A DNA stretch of 64,000 nucleotides from Limonium bicolor (GCA_023374045.1 CM041776.1:315506722-315570721), one strand, 5' to 3'. Counted from the stretch's first letter, positions 10,775 to 24,306 are shown. Notes: generated by a model not told the origin, from the letters alone. Numbers and translations are program-made.

Positions 10775-11135
10775 TTTAGCAACTGACAAATTCCGTTGCT
10801 GAAAGCAAATTTTCCGTTGGTATAGATCTCTAGAGGCTATTGCAACGGACGTTTTTCCGTTGTTATACGTTCTGTTGCTATAAGTCTATAGCAATGGATA
10901 TATTCCATTGCAGTAGGACTAAAATATGTAGCAACGGAATTTTCCGTTGGTAAATACCATTCTTCCCCCTCTTAATACGCACCTCCGGTGACGGTGCTAC
11001 ACCTATAGCAATGGAAAATTCCGTCGGTATAAACAACTGTAGCAACGGAAAATTCCGTTGGTATAAACCGCACCTGTAGCAACAGAAAATTCTGTTGGTA
11101 TAAACTACCTGTAACAACAATAAACCCCATTGGTA
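10775..11135. repeat. Left subterminal repeat array of the CACTA element
   Basis: About ten copies of a palindromic unit built on AGCAACGGAAAATTCCGTTG followed by GTATA, with sequence variants. Each unit can form a short hairpin. The right end (17030-17160) has a smaller set (CAGCAACGGCGTTG, CCGTTGCTACTG, TCCGTTGCTATA). In CACTA elements such arrays are protein-binding sites needed for transposition. Confidence 0.85.
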
Positions 11136-11139
11136 AAAT

Positions 11140-12090
11140 CTGGTGCCAGTGTACCTGCTGCATATAAATATATATCCATTTTGTGTCCTCATCATGTGTC
11201 ATACTCAATGTGCAATATTGGTAACTCACAAGACCAATGCACTAATAATTAATTCAAACAAACTAGTATAAAACATATGTATTTATATAAAGTAGTTACA
11301 AAGTCTTATGTAGAAGCACTACCATATCCTATAATAATGTATCTAAACATAGAGTAAGTCATGCAGCTTAACATCTTCACCAACATTAGGTAAGAAAAAG
11401 ACAACCAACTTGCACTCAAAATATATGCCCATCTTCTTCCCAAAAAAAAAACTGTCTACTTCACTAGAAACTTGCTATGCTAATGACCAATCCAAAAACT
11501 CTTCAATTAAGCTTCTTCTCTTCAATTCAGCTTCTTCATTTACCTGGATGAGTGAAGTATGAAACTAAATTAGATCAAGTACGTATATAAACATGATTGA
11601 AGTCACAACACAAAGCATATGTAATAGTTAACACATACCACTGTTAGAGTTCGTATCGGGGTTATGATCACTTGAAGATGGAGACTTGTTATTACCACTA
11701 GCACCAGTAGACACCTTTTTAGAAATAATGCAATTAGAGCATGTTTGTTACAATGAAAGAAACAACAATATAAGCTGCAACATTGAAAGGTAATTCATAG
11801 TCTGCAGTAACAACCTACTCAAATAACATAGAACAAGAGTAACTTATTCAAATAACATACAGCAGCAGCAGCTTATTCATATAACCTACAACAGTAGGAG
11901 CATGTTCAAATAAAATAGCAACAACTAATTCAAACTAAATAGCAGCAGCAATTTCAAAGAAGTACGTTATTAATTTCTTCTACTACACCATGTAAATAAA
12001 ATGATAAGCACTATAAGCAGCAGCACTGAAAGGTAATTCAAATACCGTAACAACAGCCTATTCAAATAACATACAACAATAACAACTTAT
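11140..12090. other. CACTA internal region, no coding sequence recognised
   Basis: A/C-rich stretch with several degenerate repeats of CAAATAACATA-CAACA-AA (about 11810-12100). The transposase gene ends at its right edge. No TNPA-like coding region was recognised. Confidence 0.4.
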
Positions 12091-15000
12091 TCAAACAACA
12101 CCATAGTAGTTCACTTGACCACTCACGGGTTGAGTATCTTTTGAACTTGCATAGCTTTCACAATCGACTTGCACAACGACACCATGGTTTTGGGTTTTCA
12201 AATGTTTATCATGATCCTTTGTATGAAATCTAAATCCATTAACAATGTACCCAAAAAATATCTAGCTAAAACACTTGGTCCACGAGCAAGCCATTTGATT
12301 TCACTTGTGACTTCTTCACTGCCACCTTCCTCTAGTCGCGCTACCTAATGAAAAATATTAAATACATTAATCTATGTATTATTTACAAAGAAATACATTG
12401 TCCAAATTACTTGATAGGGATCAAATATACCTTCTCGCGAAACCAGCCACAAAATTCTTCACAATGAGCTTTCTCTAGCTCGTAAGGTCTCACCCTTCTA
12501 CCTCGAGATTTTCTTTTGAGAATTTCTCTATGTTCCCTGAATATATCAATGAATTTAGTGATATTTTGTATGCAAAGGGAACATAAAGTCTTACATCAAA
12601 TTTAACTTACATTCGAAACTTGGTGACTGATTCTACATTGAATAACACATATCTATGGGCTTGTAACAATGATTTCTCATCAAGCTTTGTCCTTGCAACT
12701 CGTTTCCTTTTTCGAGCTATGATTTCTCCATCAAATTTTACCCCTAGAGGTCGACCCTGGTAAATACATGTATGCTCTTCATTTAATTCCTCAACATACT
12801 CATCATTTCGAATGGGTCAAGTAAATCGTGTTTCTATCCTAGTGAAGTATCGAGAGCAGAATGTTAGAAATTCATCAGCAATGTAACCTTCAGCAATGGA
12901 GCCTTCTGGATGAGCTCTATTTCGTACATATGACTTCAGAGTACACAGAAACCTACAATGTGTGCACCTTGGGATATATATTAGAAATCAAACAGAAATG
13001 AGAACATATTATGCCTCTTGATAAAGAATTGACGATACCTTTCAACAGGATACATCCATCTGTAGCAAATTGAACCGCCAATCTTAGCTTCACTAGCCAA
13101 GTGAATAACCAAATGGATCATGACTGTGAAAAATGAAGGGGGGGGAAACCCTTTCCATTTTGCACAAAGTAAGAGGAATTTGAGACTCTAAGATTTCAAG
13201 ATCCTTAACTGATATCGCCTTTGAGCAAATATTCTTGAAGTAATTACAAAGTTCAATCAGGATCATTGTGACATCATCAGGTAGATGTCCCCGTAAAGCA
13301 ACAGGTAAGAATTCTTGCATTAGCATGTGACAATCATAGCTTTTAAGCCCAATCAACTTTTTTTGGGCAGACTGCACACAACGGGATATATTTGATGAGC
13401 ATTCATCTGGAACTTTCATTTCCTTGAGAAGTTGAAGAAAACTATCTTTCTCCTTGCTCGTCATCCGATAAAGGGCTTTAGGTAAATATACTTTATTAGT
13501 AGTGGAGCGCTTCTTTGGATGAAGAGAACTTCTTATGCCTATTTCTTGGAGGTTGAGTCTAGCCTTGAAGTTGTCTTTTGACTTTCCAGCTTGGCTCAAT
13601 AATGTTCCACTGATGTTTTCAAAGGCATTCTTTTCTATGTGCATCGCATCAAGACTGTGTCGAAGCAAATTATCCTTCCAATAAGGAAGTGAAAACAAAA
13701 TTGTCTTCCGTTTCCAAGGTCCAAACCCTACAATGTCTTCAAAGAACTCAAAACCATCAAGTTTTTGTAATATTTCAGTGCCAGATAAAGGGATAGGAGG
13801 AGGTCTTAACTCTAGTTCACCGTCAAAACTTTGACAATCTGTACGAAATGTGTGCCCCTCTTCTAACCAGCGGCGACTACCCATGTAACAATATTTCCCG
13901 CCGTGATGTAACCATTTTGATGTAGTATCAAATCCACACCATGGACAAGCAAATTCTCCTTTTGTGCTATATCCAGACAGAGTAGCATAGCCTGGAAAAT
14001 CACTTATTGTTGTCAATATAGCTGTGCACAACTGAAAAGTTTCATTTCGAGAAGCATCAAAGGTTTGAATACCCAAGTCCCATAACTCCTTCAACTCTTG
14101 TACCAATGGTTGCATGTATACGTCAATCTTGTTACCAGGAGCTTTTGGGCCAGGTATAAGTAAAGAGAGAATAAAATTCGGTTGTTTCGTAACCATCCAT
14201 GGAGGCAAATTGTAGGGAATTAAGATGACCGGACAAGTGCTATGAGCAACATTCATGGTTCTAAAAGGATTAAAACCATCTGAGGCTAACGCCAAACGAA
14301 CATTGCGGGGGTCAGATGAAAACTGTGGAAATTTGGAATCAAAGTGCTTCCAAGCCAAAGAGTCAGATGAATGTCTCATTAGATTATCTTTGACGGGGTT
14401 CATCATGATGCCATCTCATAAGAGCTACTGTCTTTTCAGATAAGAACAATCGTTGTAACCTCGGTTTCAAGGGGAACCAACGTAGAACCTTTGCTGGTTT
14501 CCTATTCTTTGTTGGTGGTAGTTGAGCACTAGAATCTTCATCACATTCGTTGACTACCCATCTTGAAGCCCCACAATCACAAAAATCTGCATCCTTATTA
14601 TCACCCCAAAATAACATGCAATCATTTGGACATGCATAAATCTTCTCATAGCCTAAACCTAAGCTAGATATCATTTTCTTAACTTCATAAAATGATTCAG
14701 GTAACAAATTCTCATCAGGCAACAAGTCTTTTAAAAACTTCAACAACATGGTGAATGACTTGTTGGTCCAACCATTAAGACACTTGAGATGATAAAGCTG
14801 AATCACACAAGATAGCTTGCTGTGCTTTTGACAGTTAGGGTATAGTTTTTTATCAGCATCTCTAATCAATTTATAAAATGTGTCTGCTACATTCATAGAT
14901 GACAGTGAAGGATTATGTTGTGGATCACCAACATTGACATCTTCTATTTCATCCCTACTGTCATCTCTCATCATCGGTTGACCAATATCATGTAAAAGGT

Positions 15001-15298
15001 CCATAATACCATCTCCAAAGGTAGTTTGCTCAACATTGGTCCTTCCCATCGTTGAGGTGTCTGGCATATCTATATCACTCAACCATTTCTCATAAATAAA
15101 AATTTTCATGAACCCTTTAACAAGCAAATCTTCAAACATTTGTGTTTTTGAACGGTGGAATAGTGTTAGACACCCTCGACAAGGACATTTAACCTTTTCC
15201 TTCTCAGATCTCCCTTGAAAGATAGCATCAACAAGACCACGAGCACCACTTTTGAATTCTCTCGATGTTTTAAGTTTATGAATCCAGCTTGTATCCAT
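12091..15298 (-). pseudogene. TNP2-type CACTA transposase, frameshifted
   Basis: Starts at 15298 with MDTSWIHKLKTSREFKSGA, the transposase-associated domain with the KCPCRGCLT zinc-binding motif. The TNP2 domain follows: LRWFPLKPRLQRLF, NVRLALASDGFNPF, GEFACPWCGFDT and the hallmark SLDAMHIEKNAFENI. After that come the DUF4218 block (HLVIHLASEAKIGG, YVRNRAHPEGSIAEGY) and a DUF4216 start (VNGFRFHTKDHDKHLKTQNH, VNYYGV). Introns interrupt the C-terminal third (around 13040-12955 and 12600-12370). The frame is broken near 14395, at a G8 run (13138-13145), near 12266, and by an in-frame TGA in DUF4218 (about 12815). DUF4216 is cut short at 12091. It would bind and cut the element ends if intact. 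Confidence 0.93.
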
Positions 15299-17029
15299 TG
15301 CTAATTGTAGATAATAAAATAATGAATCAGACGGTAAAAAAATGTGGTATTTCATCTTCAGAGAACAATTTAACTAAAATTGACAAAGAAAATTATCGTA
15401 ACATCATCAAAAGTAAATAATTTGGTAATTAAAAATTGTACATGAACACAATACAACTTATATACTCTATAAATATTAACAAACAATACAAAATGAAGTA
15501 ATAACTTAGTGGTCAATGGAACAAACATAATATTGTTAGCCTTAAGACAATCTATCAACAAATCTAAGTCTCTTTTTATTACACAACCAATAACCTACCT
15601 ATAGGTTTAGCTATAAAGTCCTTACACTATATACACATGTACAACCTAACATAGATCTAACCAAGGACTTCTAAAACTTTACAAGTTTAGCAATATAAAA
15701 CCTTTGGGCTCACCCAACAACTCATGTATTCGTAAACCTTACTTAAAATCGATTATCAATACAATTGTTGTTTCCATTCCACACTTGAGCAATTACAGTA
15801 CTCCTAGCTATTTCTAATAGACTTTTTCCTTGGAAATAGCCATAGATTTTTTGGGGATGAATATTAAATATACAGAGTAAAATTTTGGATTTTCCTTGTT
15901 TGACATATTATATTAATATTTCCTTCCCTAGTGATGTGTCATTCAATGGATGAGAACGAGTAGGAGGGGGCTTACCGAAAAGAGGAAAATGTTTGAACAT
16001 GAGAAAGAAAATGGCAGAAAAGAGATATCACATGTAGTATGATTATACTGAACACTATTATGTTGTTCGGTAACATTACAAATATGTTTGAACAAAAAAA
16101 ATAGTATTACGCTGAAGGTAGATTAAGCTTACCAGCTATCAAGTATTGATGTATTATGCACATAAAATGGCATGAATGAATCAGCATACAGCTAACATTA
16201 GTAGTACAGTTTAAGATTCTTTTAGCAAAAGTAGTACTAATTTATCCCAGTTACAACGAAATGACTCTCAATGCATTGATATAACAATAAAATAATCTCA
16301 ATTATACATTCCACTAGTAGTACCCATTAATATTTTTAAGATTCATATGATGCCGTGATTACTAGGGGACCAAAATTGATAACATACGTACAAGGGGAAT
16401 TAGGTTTAACGTATCAGCAGCATGTATAACTAATTAGCGACAACAACAAAACTCTAACCAAAGTCAAGCTTCAATTAGACATGGACAAGTTGCAATTAGG
16501 TTTAACGCATCAGCAGCATAGACATACCTGTTGGGTGCTCTTTTGGATAAAAAAGACAAAATCTGTGTGGACTTCTTCTAGAGTATTTTGAAGAACTTCC
16601 ATTCAGCAATTTGGTATTACAGGCCCAACCATATAGCAATTGAACAGAGTGTGGAAAGCTGGAAACCCCAATTGGTGTATGCAACTTACCACGTCTTCTA
16701 GGTCTACGAGGAATGGCAAGTTTCGTTGGGTTAAGAGAATCAAATGCAGAGTACAATTTTAATAGTCGAGTGAAATAGCAGTTAAGAACCCCCCAAATTC
16801 TCTGGCCATCGTTCACTCTAGTTAACAAGGAAAGGAAAATAAGACTTACTGATAGCAACCGCAATGGAAGAACGAGGCGGATCCGGCTTAGTTCGTAGTA
16901 GTCAGCACCTGTGTGGAGTGCGAATGAAACTGGAGTGGTGTGGAGGTAGAGCGCAAATTAAATTGGAGTGGTGTGGAGGAAGAGCGCGAATGGTGTTAAG
17001 CGTGCTGGAATGAAAGTTTCTGAAAATAA
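15299..17029. other. CACTA right internal region
   Basis: Upstream side of the transposase gene. It would contain its promoter and leader. A 120-codon open frame on the minus strand at 16502-16864 shows no motif I recognise and could be part of a second CACTA product or chance. A C/G-rich block at 16660-16890 stands out from the A/T-rich surroundings. Confidence 0.35.
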
Positions 17030-17175
17030 AACAGCAACGGCGTTGTGTGGGTTGATAATTATTTTTAAGAAAAGAACAAAACAGGCCTGCGCCCCCTTTT
17101 TTCCCATATATAACAACGCTTATCATAGACCGTTGCTACTGGAATCCGTTGCTATATGGCAATTCTTTTGTAGTG

Positions 17176-17290
17176 AGTATATAATAGGTTGTTGGTGATA
17201 TTATCATTGAGGTTGGAGCAAGATTATCAATGGAAGTAGGACAAATAAGGGTAAAAGGGGAAGGAAGAGAGAATGGGTGGTGTGAGTAAA
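17176..17290 (-). pseudogene. Copia relic, short segment between two insertions
   Basis: A 115-base piece of the old Copia element between the CACTA right end and the GTAAA duplication of the large LTR-like unit. It encodes nothing recognisable by itself. Its assignment follows from the order of the flanking insertions. Confidence 0.55.
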
Positions 17291-19798
17291 TGAAATACCC
17301 CAACCTTAATTATATTAATTAATCATGAATTAATTAATTTAAAGAGTTAATCAATGGTTATTTATTGATTAATAAGGCTAAAATATGTTTTAAGATATTA
17401 AGGAACAATCTAAGATCATAGAAAGCAAAAATGTGCTTTAAGATCACTTACGGCAATAATGTGCTTTAAGAAACCTAAGAGATTGTGTAACCTCAATTAG
17501 GATCCAAAGTGGATCCAAGGTAAGAACAATTTAAAATAATTACCAACGAAAACCAAGTCATAAATGTGCTAAAACACAAAAAGGCGCTTTAAGACTCCTT
17601 AAGACACATTTTTATGAAAGTGTCTAGAAATTAACTTTTGGTGGCTATTAAGGCTTGTATACATCATAGTTAAATAGTGGACTATAATGTACCACATTAG
17701 AGAGCCTAACTCTAGAAAATAAAATAAAAAAACAAAAATGTGCACCAATTCATGAATAGTGCCAAACAAGGTTTTATTTTCATTTGGCTTGGTCAATGGT
17801 CAAACTAACCCCATCACATATATCTTAAGGGGGCCAGAAGTATAGAGATGAATCACCTCATCAATTCCAACTTTTATTCTTTAAGTAAGAAGGCTTAAAT
17901 GATAAGTCTTCATTTTACTTTCTTACATTTCTTTACACCTCACCAAACTCTCCCACCTATCTCCTCTCATTGCCAATTTCCTTAGCCATATTATACCTTG
18001 TTTTCTTCATCCTTTGCTTGAGAACTTCAAGAACACAACAACGGCTACAATGGTGAAGTGAGTTTCTTACTCATTTTTGCTTAATTTCTTCTCCTTTCCA
18101 CATCTACTAGCTAAGGAGAGTAAAGATCCAGCTTTTCTTCACTCAAAATCCTAGATCTACACTTGTTTTGGAGCTGAAAATTTTTGGCACTCAAGGGGAA
18201 AATGAAGCCAAGATAGCCTACACCATCTTAAGGTATAAAATGTGCTTTAAGCACTTAAACTTTTTTGATATATTTTATGGCTGAAACTTGGGAGTTATTC
18301 TAAGCTATTTTCCTCACTCTTTTCATACACAAAGTGTTCTTCTCTTCAAGCCCCAACATGTCCAAGATCTACATGGGTCAAACCTAAGGTAAATCCTTCC
18401 AAAATTGTGTCTTAATAGCTTAAACCTTGTTCTAGTCATGATTCTTCCCGAAGGAGCTAATTTCTTACATTATTTGTAGTTAGAAAAGATTTGGAAGAGT
18501 GATAATCAAGTTCCTTGAGCTATAAGGTAAAGTTTCAACCTTAGAACTCATTTTAGGCCTTAAAAACTTAAAATTTTCCTTTGAATTGTTATGGTGATCA
18601 AATACCTTAACTTTGTGCTTCATTATCTTCTTATTCATGTGGCCAAAGTGAAGTTGCAATACACTTGAGAAGCTGGCCAAAAATACATCAATTTCAAGAG
18701 AAAATCTACTTTGAGAAAGTAAGCTACTAATCCTAGTCTTTAGTGCTTCAAACGTTCAGTAATCATTTTGGTTTGTTCAAAAGATCATCCTAGACCCTTA
18801 CATTAATTTAGGGCCGAGAGTGAAGCTTGGATAAGTTTAATTTGAGCATAAAGAGGTAAGTCCCAAAGTTTAAGGTTAATCTAATGCCTTAAAGTTGATT
18901 TATGTTGAAAGCTATGTATAGTTGGGGACATTATGTGGAGAATGACATATTAAAAGATAATAATGTATATAAAACTATACTATAACATTTGGATAAGTTA
19001 AAGGACTTAAATGTACAAAGTATTAAGTTAAAGGGTTAAGATGGAATTTTTGGAAACCGGAGTATGAATTAAATGAATCGAGAGTGTGTTGTATGATATG
19101 GTCTATAATGACCTAAGTGAGTGCATAAAATTGTGTTAGAATATTTAGTTGACTTAACTAAGAGTCAAGGACTAAAATGACAAGTTTATAAAGTTTATGT
19201 GGAAAAATGTAATGTCTGAAACCTTGGAGTATTCAACATAAATAAGCCATGAGGAATCACTATATTATGGACATTTTTGGTATATAATAAGATTATATTA
19301 GAGTTGGTATTATAGGCACATGTTTAGGCTTGTATTTATAAGCTTTTGTAATATCAAATGCTATAAAAGCATAGGTTATAAGATTTAATGCTATGTGTAA
19401 AAATCTAGGGGTTATTTAGTAATTTGAGACATTTTGAGGACTTAGGAAAAATATCTAAGTGATTAGAAAGTGTTTGGTATAATTAAGTACCAAATTGACT
19501 TTAAAAGGAGTTATAAGTTTATATAATTAATCATTAAACTTAAGACTTGATAAAGGTTGTTAAATGAAAAGAAAGCAAATAGGGGGTGTGCTAGGAACAT
19601 TATAAGGCCGAATGTATGAGGTTTGTTTGGAAAGAAATGGAGAAATATAAGTTTAAGGAATTTTATGGTTAAATTGTAAATTCTAGAAATTTTGGGTCCC
19701 AATTTGTAACTTTATAAAATTCTGGAACTTGTGAGAGAATGAGGTCAAATATAGTATGGGTCAAAGTGTTGACCATTTTTGAGGAATAAATAATGAAA
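17291..19798. other. Non-coding part of the outer LTR-like unit
   Basis: A/T-rich, no supported gene. From about 18220 to 18900 there are loosely repeated blocks of the form GGTAA-TTC-AA-CTTA followed by a CTTAAA-rich tail, about 120-130 bases apart. These may be an eroded tandem repeat like the clearer one in the sister unit (44850-46510). Confidence 0.4.
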
Positions 19799-19800
19799 TA

Positions 19801-20073
19801 CTCCCTCCTATTCTAAATATAAGTCATTTTAGGCTTTAGAAATATGTTCAAATTATAAGTCGTTTTAGACTTTTTGTATCTATCTTTCTACTTTTACCTT
19901 TTCTACTTTTTTAATTATTATTATCATTATACTCTACTTTTTATCTTACCAATAAAGTATACTTACTTTTTTATTCTTCCAATACAAAAAGTAAGGGTAT
20001 ACTAGTCTTTTTAAACTCTTTCTTAAAAAATGTGAAAAAGTCTAGAATGACTTATAATTAGAATATAGAGTAG
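19801..20073. mobile_element. Stowaway-like MITE
   Basis: The left end CTCCCTCCTATTCTAAATATAA, preceded by TA, and the right end TTATAATTAGAATATAGAGTAG, followed by TA, are imperfect inverted repeats. Internally TAAGTC-TTTTAG-CTTT occurs near both ends. About 270 bases, non-coding, typical of Tc1/mariner-type MITEs. Confidence 0.75.
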
Positions 20074-20290
20074 TATGAAATTAAATAAGAAATAGAGTAT
20101 AAATGTAAAGATTATAAAATTTGTGGGGTGAGTTTGTTTGTAATTAAGGAAAATTTTATGTAACAGCCGAATGGTGTGTAGGAGAATTTTCGAGAATTAA
20201 GGGGGTAAGTTTGGACTTAAATAAATAAAGAGTTAAAACTATAAGATAAGTGATCGATACTAATGGCAGATTGTAAAGTTATTAAACTAA

Positions 20291-23085
20291 GGGAAATTTC
20301 ATGAAATGCCACTATATTTTTGGCTAATTCATGAAATGCCAAAAAAAAAAAAGAAAGTCATGAAATGCCACTATATTTTCTGAAAAGTCCATGAAATGCC
20401 ACTATAGATAGAAAAGGACAAAAATACCCCTATTAGTTAACAAAGTACTTTTAAAGTTCACAATATGCCCCTAAGTGCTAAAAATTAATAAAAATTAACA
20501 AAAATATCAAAATACAATAAAAATATAAAAAAAATTATAAAATTTATTAAATTAAATTTTTTATAAAAATTAAAAATTTATAAAATGAATTTTTCTTAAA
20601 TATATAAATTAAAAACAAAATTAAAAAAATCTAAAAATGAAGATATCATTAAATATTAAAGAATAAATGTTTCCTTTTAAAAAATTTATTCAATACCATA
20701 AAAAGAATATTGAGTTCTACCAATATAGTACCATAATTTATACCAAATAAGTACCATAATTTTATCATATATTTTTAATTATTATTTTCTATCAATTTAG
20801 ATTATTTATTTCTTCAAAGTAAATAATTTTTTTAAATTGCTGGTAAATTTTAAAACTAAAATTTGTAAATATAATAATTTATTGGAAATAGAGCGACTGC
20901 GTATATATATATATATAATAACATACAATATTAAATAGTAAAACTTGTTTAAAATATAGAATAAAACGTTTTCAGAATAATAATATATAACTTATTCTTT
21001 CTTTGGTTACCGTTACTTGCTCCTAATAAGTTGCATATTATTATTCTGAAATTGTATTCTACATTTCAAACAAGTTTTTCTATTAGATATTGTACGTTAT
21101 ATATATATTCTCAATCGCTCTATCTCAAATAAATTATTAAGTTTAGAATTTTAGTTTTTAAATTTTACCAGCAATATAAAAAGATTATTACTTTAAGAAA
21201 TAAATAATCTAAATTGATAGCAAATAATAATTAAAAAATGTATGAAAAAAATTATGGTACTTATTTAGCATAATTTATAGTACTAAATTGGTAGAAAAGT
21301 GGGTATAAATTATTTATTTATAACTCAATATTCTTTTTTATGATATGAATAAGTTTAAAAAAATGATTTTTTTTAATATTAATGGTATTATAATTTTTTC
21401 AATTTTTTCATTTTTTATTTTTTTTATTTTTTAAAAAAAAATATTTTTTATAAAAAATATTTTTTATTTTTTTTATATTTTTATTGTATTTTGATTATTT
21501 TGTTAATTTTAGGGGCATATTGCGAACTTTTAAAAATCCTTTGTACTTAAATATTGTAACTATATTTAGTAAATTTTTTAAATTTTTTTCCACTTTGTAA
21601 TTTAACAAAGTTAGGGATTGTATCTTATTTGTATGAAATTTTTGTCTTTTCCACCTTAGTGGCATTTCATAGACTTTTTAGAAAATTATAGTTGCAATTC
21701 GTGACTTTTTTTAGTGGAATTTCATGAATTAGCCAAAAATATAGTGGCATTTCATGAAATTCCACTAAAAAAAAGGAAGTCATGAAATGCCACTATATTT
21801 TCTGAAAAGTCCACGAAATGCCACTATAGATAGAAAAAGGGCAAAAATACCCTACTAGTTAACAAAGTACTTTAAAGTTCACAATACGCCCTAAGTGCTA
21901 AAATTAATAAAAATTAACAAAAATATCAAAATACAATAAAAATATAAAAAAATTATAAAATTTATTAAAATTAATTTTTTTTATAAAATTTTAAAAATTA
22001 AAAATATTATTAAATGATTTTTTAAAAAAATATATATAAATTAAAAACAAAATTTAAAAATTTTAAAAATGAAGATATCATTAAATATTAAAGAATAAAT
22101 GTTTCATTTTTAAAAATTTATTCAATACCATAAAAAGAATGTTGAGTTCTACCAATATAGTACCATAATTTATACCAATTAAGTACCATAATTTTTATCA
22201 TATATTTTTAATTATTATTTTCTATCAATTTAGATTATTTATTTCTTCAAAGTAAATAATTTTTTTATATTGCTGTTAATTTTTAAACTAAAATTTGTAA
22301 ATATAATAATTTATTGGAAATAGAGTGACTGAGTGAGTATATATATATATATATATATAACATACAATATTAAATAGTAAAACTTGTTTGATATATAGAA
22401 TAAAATGTTTTCAGAATAATAATATGTAACTTATTCTTCATTGGTTATTGTTACTTGCTTCTAATAAGTTGCATATTATTATTCTGAAGTTGTATTCTAT
22501 TTCAAACAAGTTTTTCTATTAGATATGTATTTATATATATATATTCTCAATCGCTCTATCTCAAATAAATCATTATGTTTAAAATTTTAGTTTTAAATTT
22601 ACCAGCAATATAAAAAGATTATTTACTTTAAGAAATAAATAATCTAAATTGATAGCAAATAATAATTAAAAAATGTATGAGAAAAATTATGGTACTTATT
22701 TAGCATAATTTATAGTACTAAATTGGTAGAAAAATTGGTATAAATTATTTGTTTATAACTCAATATTCTTTTATGGTATTGAATAAGTTTTAAAAAATGA
22801 ATTTTTTAATATTTAATGGTATTTTAATTTTTTCATTTTTTTATTAATTTTTAAAATTTTTATAATTTTTATATTTTTTATATTTTGATATTTTTGTTAA
22901 TTTTAGGGGCATATTGCGAACTTTAAAAATACTTTGTTAACTAGTAGGGGAATTTGTGTCTTTTTTTCATCTATAGTGGCATCATGGATTTGGACTTTTA
23001 GAAAATATAGTTGCAATTCGTGACTTTTTTTTAGTGGAATTTCATGAATTAGCCAAAAATATAGTGGCATTTCATGAAATTTCCC
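20291..23085. mobile_element. Tandem dimer of a fold-back element
   Basis: Two successive units (about 20291-21763 and 21764-23085). Each has long inverted arms of 600-700 bases around centres near 21015 and 22450. The outer end is GGGAAATTTCATGAAATGCC and its complement closes the element at 23085. Inside both units the repeated phrase ATGAAATGCCACTATA occurs several times near each end. The interior is over 80 percent A/T. The possible target repeats TTAAACTAA and TTAACTAGG agree only in part. Probably a Mutator-like fold-back element. A transcript would form a long hairpin. Confidence 0.8.
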
Positions 23086-23614
23086 TTAACTAGGGGTCAA
23101 CATGTAAATAATCGAAACTACTGGGCAGGAGCTCGAATTTGAGGAAGTATAGGCTCTGTTTGGTGGATTGGAAGAATTTAGAAGTGGAACTTTGGCATAA
23201 ATAAGTAAGGAATAAAACTATAGATTATACAAGTATAAGGAGTTAAATTGTAACCGTTAAATGACATTTGGGGTCATAATGTAATAAACAAGAGTATTAA
23301 GAATATACTCAGGCTATGCATGACAATTTAAGGATATCAAAGGGATAGCAAGATGTTATGTCATTAAAAAAATTATGATGAAAGGTACACATACAATATA
23401 CATAATGTAAGTATATGTATAAATATAAGGGTTATATTATATACATAAGGAGTATATTATATATTAAGAGGATAATATAATATATATGGTGGTAGGGTAA
23501 TATAAAAACCTACAATTATATACATGAGCACATATGTATATACTACATGCACAAAGGGGAGTAATGTTGTATAATGACAAGAATTATAATAGCATACAAT
23601 AATAAAGAAGGTTA
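23086..23614. other. Non-coding part of the outer LTR-like unit
   Basis: A/T-rich stretch between the fold-back dimer and the CACTA-like end, with ATATA-rich blocks at 23390-23540. Nothing else is seen. Confidence 0.4.
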
Positions 23615-24306
23615 CACTAGTGCGTGCGGAAGCATAAAAGACAGTCAAAACTGCTCAAAAAACGACGGTTTTGAACCGTCTTTTAAACGGACATCATTTT
23701 TTGTCACCTGTCTTAAGTGACGGTTTGAAAACCGTCTTTTAAGATGATTTTTAAACGACTGCACCCCTAACCACTATGCACATGCACCCCTAACCACTAT
23801 GCTACGACATCAAACATGTTTATTGTATGAACAAAACATGTTTGAAAACCGTCTTTTTGGGATTCAAACCCACGACCCGTGGTAGTCCCCACACATGCAC
23901 ATGCACCCCTAACCACTATGTTACGACATCAAACATGTTTATTGTATGAAAAAACATATATATATAGCATTTATAACTAAATCTTTTAATAATTGGAATT
24001 CTAATTGTTATTCAAACTTATGTTCAATCCTATATAAATTATATAAGTAGTAAAACATCATAATAAGTAAATAAGTATATTATTAATATATACTAAAGCT
24101 ATATATTATAAGATTACATATATGTACATATAGTTACAATGATAATTATAAAAAGCCTATAATTTACTAAAGTAATTAATAAATGCTAATTATAAAATAC
24201 AAATTTTTTAAAATTATATATACATATATTATCTCATACCTATTTGTGAATTTTAATCATCATGTAAACTAATTTAAATATTTATTACTTTATACTATTT
24301 TTTAAA
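23615..24306. mobile_element. CACTA-like end, left part
   Basis: Starts CACTAGTGCGTGCGGAAG and carries inverted subterminal motifs GACGGTTTTGAACCGTCTT (several copies to 23860). This looks like the end of a non-autonomous CACTA element. A related block with GACGGTT motifs lies at 34560-34730 on the other side of the MULE, so the MULE seems to have inserted inside it. The matching right terminus is not clear. The block CACCCCTAACCACTATG-TACGACATCAAACATG is duplicated (about 23784-23835 and 23899-23950). Confidence 0.55.
23858..23930 (-). other. tRNA-like A-box/B-box sequence
   Basis: On the minus strand, AACATAGTGGTTAGG is followed 40 bases later by GTGGGTTTGAATCCC. These resemble the A box and B box of a tRNA-type RNA polymerase III promoter with near-normal spacing. 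No acceptor stem or anticodon arm could be paired convincingly, so this is a tRNA-derived (SINE-like) fragment at best. Confidence 0.4.

Larger units (their letters stand above)
10756..17175. mobile_element. CACTA (En/Spm) element, TSD AGT
   Basis: A 6.4-kb element with ends CACTACAAAAGAAATG and CAATTCTTTTGTAGTG, flanked by AGT at 10753-10755 and 17176-17178. It carries a TNP2-type transposase on the minus strand and subterminal repeats at both ends. Termini and target site are intact but the transposase reading frame is broken, so it could move only with help from another copy. It is inserted in the Copia relic. Confidence 0.95.

Noticed and set aside
13138..13145. G8 run breaking the TNP2 frame taken as proof of decay
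   Set aside because: On its own it might be an assembly error. The pseudogene call rests on the added in-frame TGA and the other shifts.
16502..16864. 120-codon minus-strand frame as a second CACTA gene (TNPA)
   Set aside because: No TNPA-like features were recognised and the frame has no support beyond its length.
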